Of a stretch of DNA of 64,000 nucleotides, positions 62,218 to 64,000 are shown piece after piece. The position numbers were made by a program, and so were the translations under genes. The notes beneath the pieces were generated by a model. That model had not been told where the DNA came from, did no database searches, and was given only the letters and a program-made list of their open reading frames with translations. How positions within the stretch are numbered: position 1 is the stretch's first letter; each line of letters opens with the position of its first letter. Source of the DNA: JAWKWH01 sp963669415 (GTDB lineage Bacteria; Pseudomonadota; Alphaproteobacteria; Rhizobiales; Rhizobiaceae); assembly GCA_963669415.2 (NCBI GenBank), contig CAXXPS010000001.1, forward strand, positions 1-64,000. The letters run 5' to 3'.

Positions 62218-63962
62218 CCCGGAACATCGACCCTGTCACCGCCAGTGTCATTCAGGGCGCGTTGCAGAACATCGCGATCGAGATGGGCTATAAGCTGATG
62301 CGGATGTCTTATTCCTCGATTATCCGCGAATCCGAGGATTTTGGCACTGCACTTACCGATCACGAGGGCAATCAACTTGCCGAATCCGTCCAATCCACGC
62401 CACTGCAATCGGGGCCAATCCCCGGCTATGTGAAGAATGTCATTGAAGTGTTCCAGGCCCGCGGGGACAGATTTCGACCCGGCGATGTGGTCATGCATAA
62501 CGACCCATATGGCGGCGCATCGCACGGGCCTGATATTGCATTGATCATGCCGGTTTTCCATGGGGACGAGCTGGTCGGGTTTGCCGGCACAACCGCGCAC
62601 CATCTCGACGTGGGCGCCCTGTCACCGGGATCCTGCGGCATCGTTGATGCGATGGATGTCTACGCCGAGGGACTGCAATTCAAGGCGATCAAAGTGGTCG
62701 ATGCGGGCGTGCGCAATGAGGCCGTCTGGCAGATCCTGCGCGATAACGTCCGCGCGCCAGCGCTGGTAGTGGGAGATCTGGATGCCCAGGTCGCAGCGTG
62801 CGAAATTGGAACTGAAAGATTCAAGGAACTGATCGCACGCTATGATGTCGCCACCATTAGAGCCGCGTCCGAAGCTCTGATGGACTATTCCGAGCGGCTG
62901 ATGCGCCGGGCCATCAGCGATGTGCCGGATGGCACCTATTCAGCCACCACTCACATTGATGGCTTCCTCGGGGATCCTGAACGCAGCGAGTTGCCCATTA
63001 CGGTCACCATCACCATTGACGGCGACCACATGGTGGTGGACCTCACCGGAACGGCGGATCAGGTTAGCGACCGGCCCATCAACATGCCGTTTATCGGCAC
63101 GGTCGACATCTCGATCTGGCTGACCGTGCGTTCTGTGCTGCTGGACAGTGAAATCTATGGCGAAATCCCGCAGAATTCGGGTCTGACCCGGCCGATCAAG
63201 ATCATCGCGCCTCGCGGTTGCCTGGCCAACCCGATTTTTCCGGCGCCGGTGATCGCTCGCTTTACACCGGGCAACCAGCTGGCGGATACTGTGATGAAGG
63301 CTTTGGCCGAGGCGGTGCCCGAGCAGGTATCCGCCGGGATTGGCAACCTGAAAGTAATCGCATTTTCGGGTTTGCGCGAGGAGGTCCACTGGGTGCACAT
63401 GGAAATCTTCGAAGGTAGTTATGGCGGGCGCTTTACCAAGGATGGAATGGACGCGGTGGATACGCTTTACGCCAACACCCGCAATAACCCGATCGAGGAT
63501 ATCGAGAGCCACCTGCCCATGCGTGTGACCAGGTACGAGCTGCGCGAGGATACCTGCGGTGCGGGCCGGAGCCGGGGCGGGGTCGGGGCCTGCCGTGCGT
63601 TCCAGTTCCTGGAACCAGGCGGCTTTTCCGTTGAAGGCGAAGGCCACAAATTTCCACCCTGGGGATTTAAGGGTGGCGACGACGGCAGGCCCGCCGAACT
63701 GCACCTCATTCACTCTGACGGCACGGACGAAGCGCTGGCCTCAAAGGTGCCCTATCGCCCGACTGCGGCCGGAGACACCTTTCTGGCGGTTGGCCCCTCG
63801 GCGGGTGGCTATGGGCCTGCATTCGAACGCGACCCCGAGGCGGTTCTGGACGATGTACTCGACGGCATCGTCTCTGTCGAAAATGCCGCAAAACAATATG
63901 GTGTCGTGATCCGGGAAGGGATGGTGGACATGGCAGCAACTGCTGCAAAGCGAGGAGTATGA
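62214..63962 (+). CDS. hyuB: hydantoinase/oxoprolinase family protein B (HyuB type)
   Basis: The 582-residue partner subunit includes IQGALQNIAIEMGYKLMRMS and YSSIIRESEDFGTALTDHEG, the DVVMHNDPYGGASHGPDIAL region with metal-binding residues, TTAHHLDVGALSPGSCGI and the final DTCGAGRSRGGVG. It forms a heteromeric enzyme with HyuA. It overlaps hyuA by four bases and the next gene begins one base after its stop, so the three are one operon. The length is typical for the family. Confidence 0.93.
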   Translation: MTRNIDPVTASVIQGALQNIAIEMGYKLMRMSYSSIIRESEDFGTALTDHEGNQLAESVQSTPLQSGPIPGYVKNVIEVFQARGDRFRPGDVVMHNDPYGGASHGPDIALIMPVFHGDELVGFAGTTAHHLDVGALSPGSCGIVDAMDVYAEGLQFKAIKVVDAGVRNEAVWQILRDNVRAPALVVGDLDAQVAACEIGTERFKELIARYDVATIRAASEALMDYSERLMRRAISDVPDGTYSATTHIDGFLGDPERSELPITVTITIDGDHMVVDLTGTADQVSDRPINMPFIGTVDISIWLTVRSVLLDSEIYGEIPQNSGLTRPIKIIAPRGCLANPIFPAPVIARFTPGNQLADTVMKALAEAVPEQVSAGIGNLKVIAFSGLREEVHWVHMEIFEGSYGGRFTKDGMDAVDTLYANTRNNPIEDIESHLPMRVTRYELREDTCGAGRSRGGVGACRAFQFLEPGGFSVEGEGHKFPPWGFKGGDDGRPAELHLIHSDGTDEALASKVPYRPTAAGDTFLAVGPSAGGYGPAFERDPEAVLDDVLDGIVSVENAAKQYGVVIREGMVDMAATAAKRGV

Positions 63963-63963
63963 A

Positions 63964-64000
63964 ATGACCCGTCAATACGTTGTTGCCAGCGCCCAGATGG
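63964..64000 (+). CDS. start of a probable carbon-nitrogen hydrolase (cut by window end)
   Basis: Only the first twelve codons are present: MTRQYVVASAQM. The pattern (basic start, then VVASAQM) is like the N-terminus of nitrilase-superfamily amidases such as N-carbamoyl-D-amino acid hydrolase, which commonly start with a VxxxQ strand. GAGGAG lies just upstream within the hyuB end. With hyuA and hyuB it would form a hydantoin-to-amino acid pathway. The call rests on very little sequence. Confidence 0.45.
   Translation, partial: MTRQYVVASAQM

Noticed and set aside
1..64000. CRISPR array, prophage or intact insertion sequence
   Set aside because: No regularly spaced short repeats, no cas, phage structural or integrase genes and no complete transposase were seen.

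Overview
The window reads as chromosomal DNA of an alphaproteobacterium, most likely of the Hyphomicrobiales (Rhizobiales). From memory of Sinorhizobium, Agrobacterium and Brucella genomes, the dapF-mtaB-ftsY-ispZ run, the ccmABCDG cluster linked to acnA and a DUF1223 gene, the obgE-proB-proA-nadD-rsfS-rlmH-envC-ctpA-deacetylase-rppH run and an Omp19-like lipoprotein all fit that group. An aerobic, respiratorily flexible lifestyle is suggested by cytochrome c maturation genes and a complete membrane-bound nitrate reductase. I see no rRNA, CRISPR array, prophage or intact insertion sequence; one tRNA is present.

Layout. 1-1.3 kb: a frameshifted BioC-like methyltransferase remnant, an orphan Flp pilin and a small membrane protein. 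1.4-5.8 kb: a TAXI-type TRAP uptake system (binding protein, fused permease, UspA protein). 6-9 kb: zapE, an Omp19/Inh lipoprotein and a metallo-beta-lactamase-fold hydrolase. 9.1-14.6 kb: a tightly overlapping dapF-mtaB-ftsY-ispZ-PPOX run. 14.6-19.2 kb, minus strand: DUF2332, an SDR and ccmG-D-C-B-A. 19.2-26.4 kb: an accessory block (BCCT and EamA transporters, MipA, a SARP-type regulator, a DUF1127 protein, two small unknowns). 26.5-31.3 kb: acnA, a SIR2-like gene and DUF1223. 31.3-42.3 kb, minus strand: the rppH-to-obgE housekeeping run with one inserted MFS gene. 42.4-45.4 kb: an EEP hydrolase, a GNAT, rpmA, an extended rplU and tRNA-Ser(CGA). 45.4-57.4 kb: a transposase remnant, a Crp/Fnr regulator and narK1-narK2-narGHJI-ppiC. 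57.8-64 kb: an unrecognised protein, a quinone oxidoreductase, hyuA-hyuB and the first codons of a probable carbon-nitrogen hydrolase.

How the parts work together. The nar block forms one functional unit: a cysteine-poor Crp/Fnr regulator lies divergent to a transport and reductase operon with an exact FNR-type box ahead of it. NarK1 and NarK2 move nitrate and nitrite, NarGHI reduces nitrate at the membrane, NarJ assembles NarG, and a parvulin-type PpiC may help folding. The Ccm proteins supply haem for c-type cytochromes. HyuA, HyuB and the truncated amidohydrolase look like a hydantoin or N-carbamoyl amino acid pathway.

The points most worth a second look are the A+T-rich SIR2-like gene placed between acnA and DUF1223, the unrecognised 57.8-58.8 kb protein with separated His and Cys motifs, the nar block beginning beside a tRNA-Ser with a transposase scar, the phased direct repeats between the SARP gene and the DUF1127 gene, and four single-base homopolymer shifts in the first 360 bases that look more like sequence error than gene decay.
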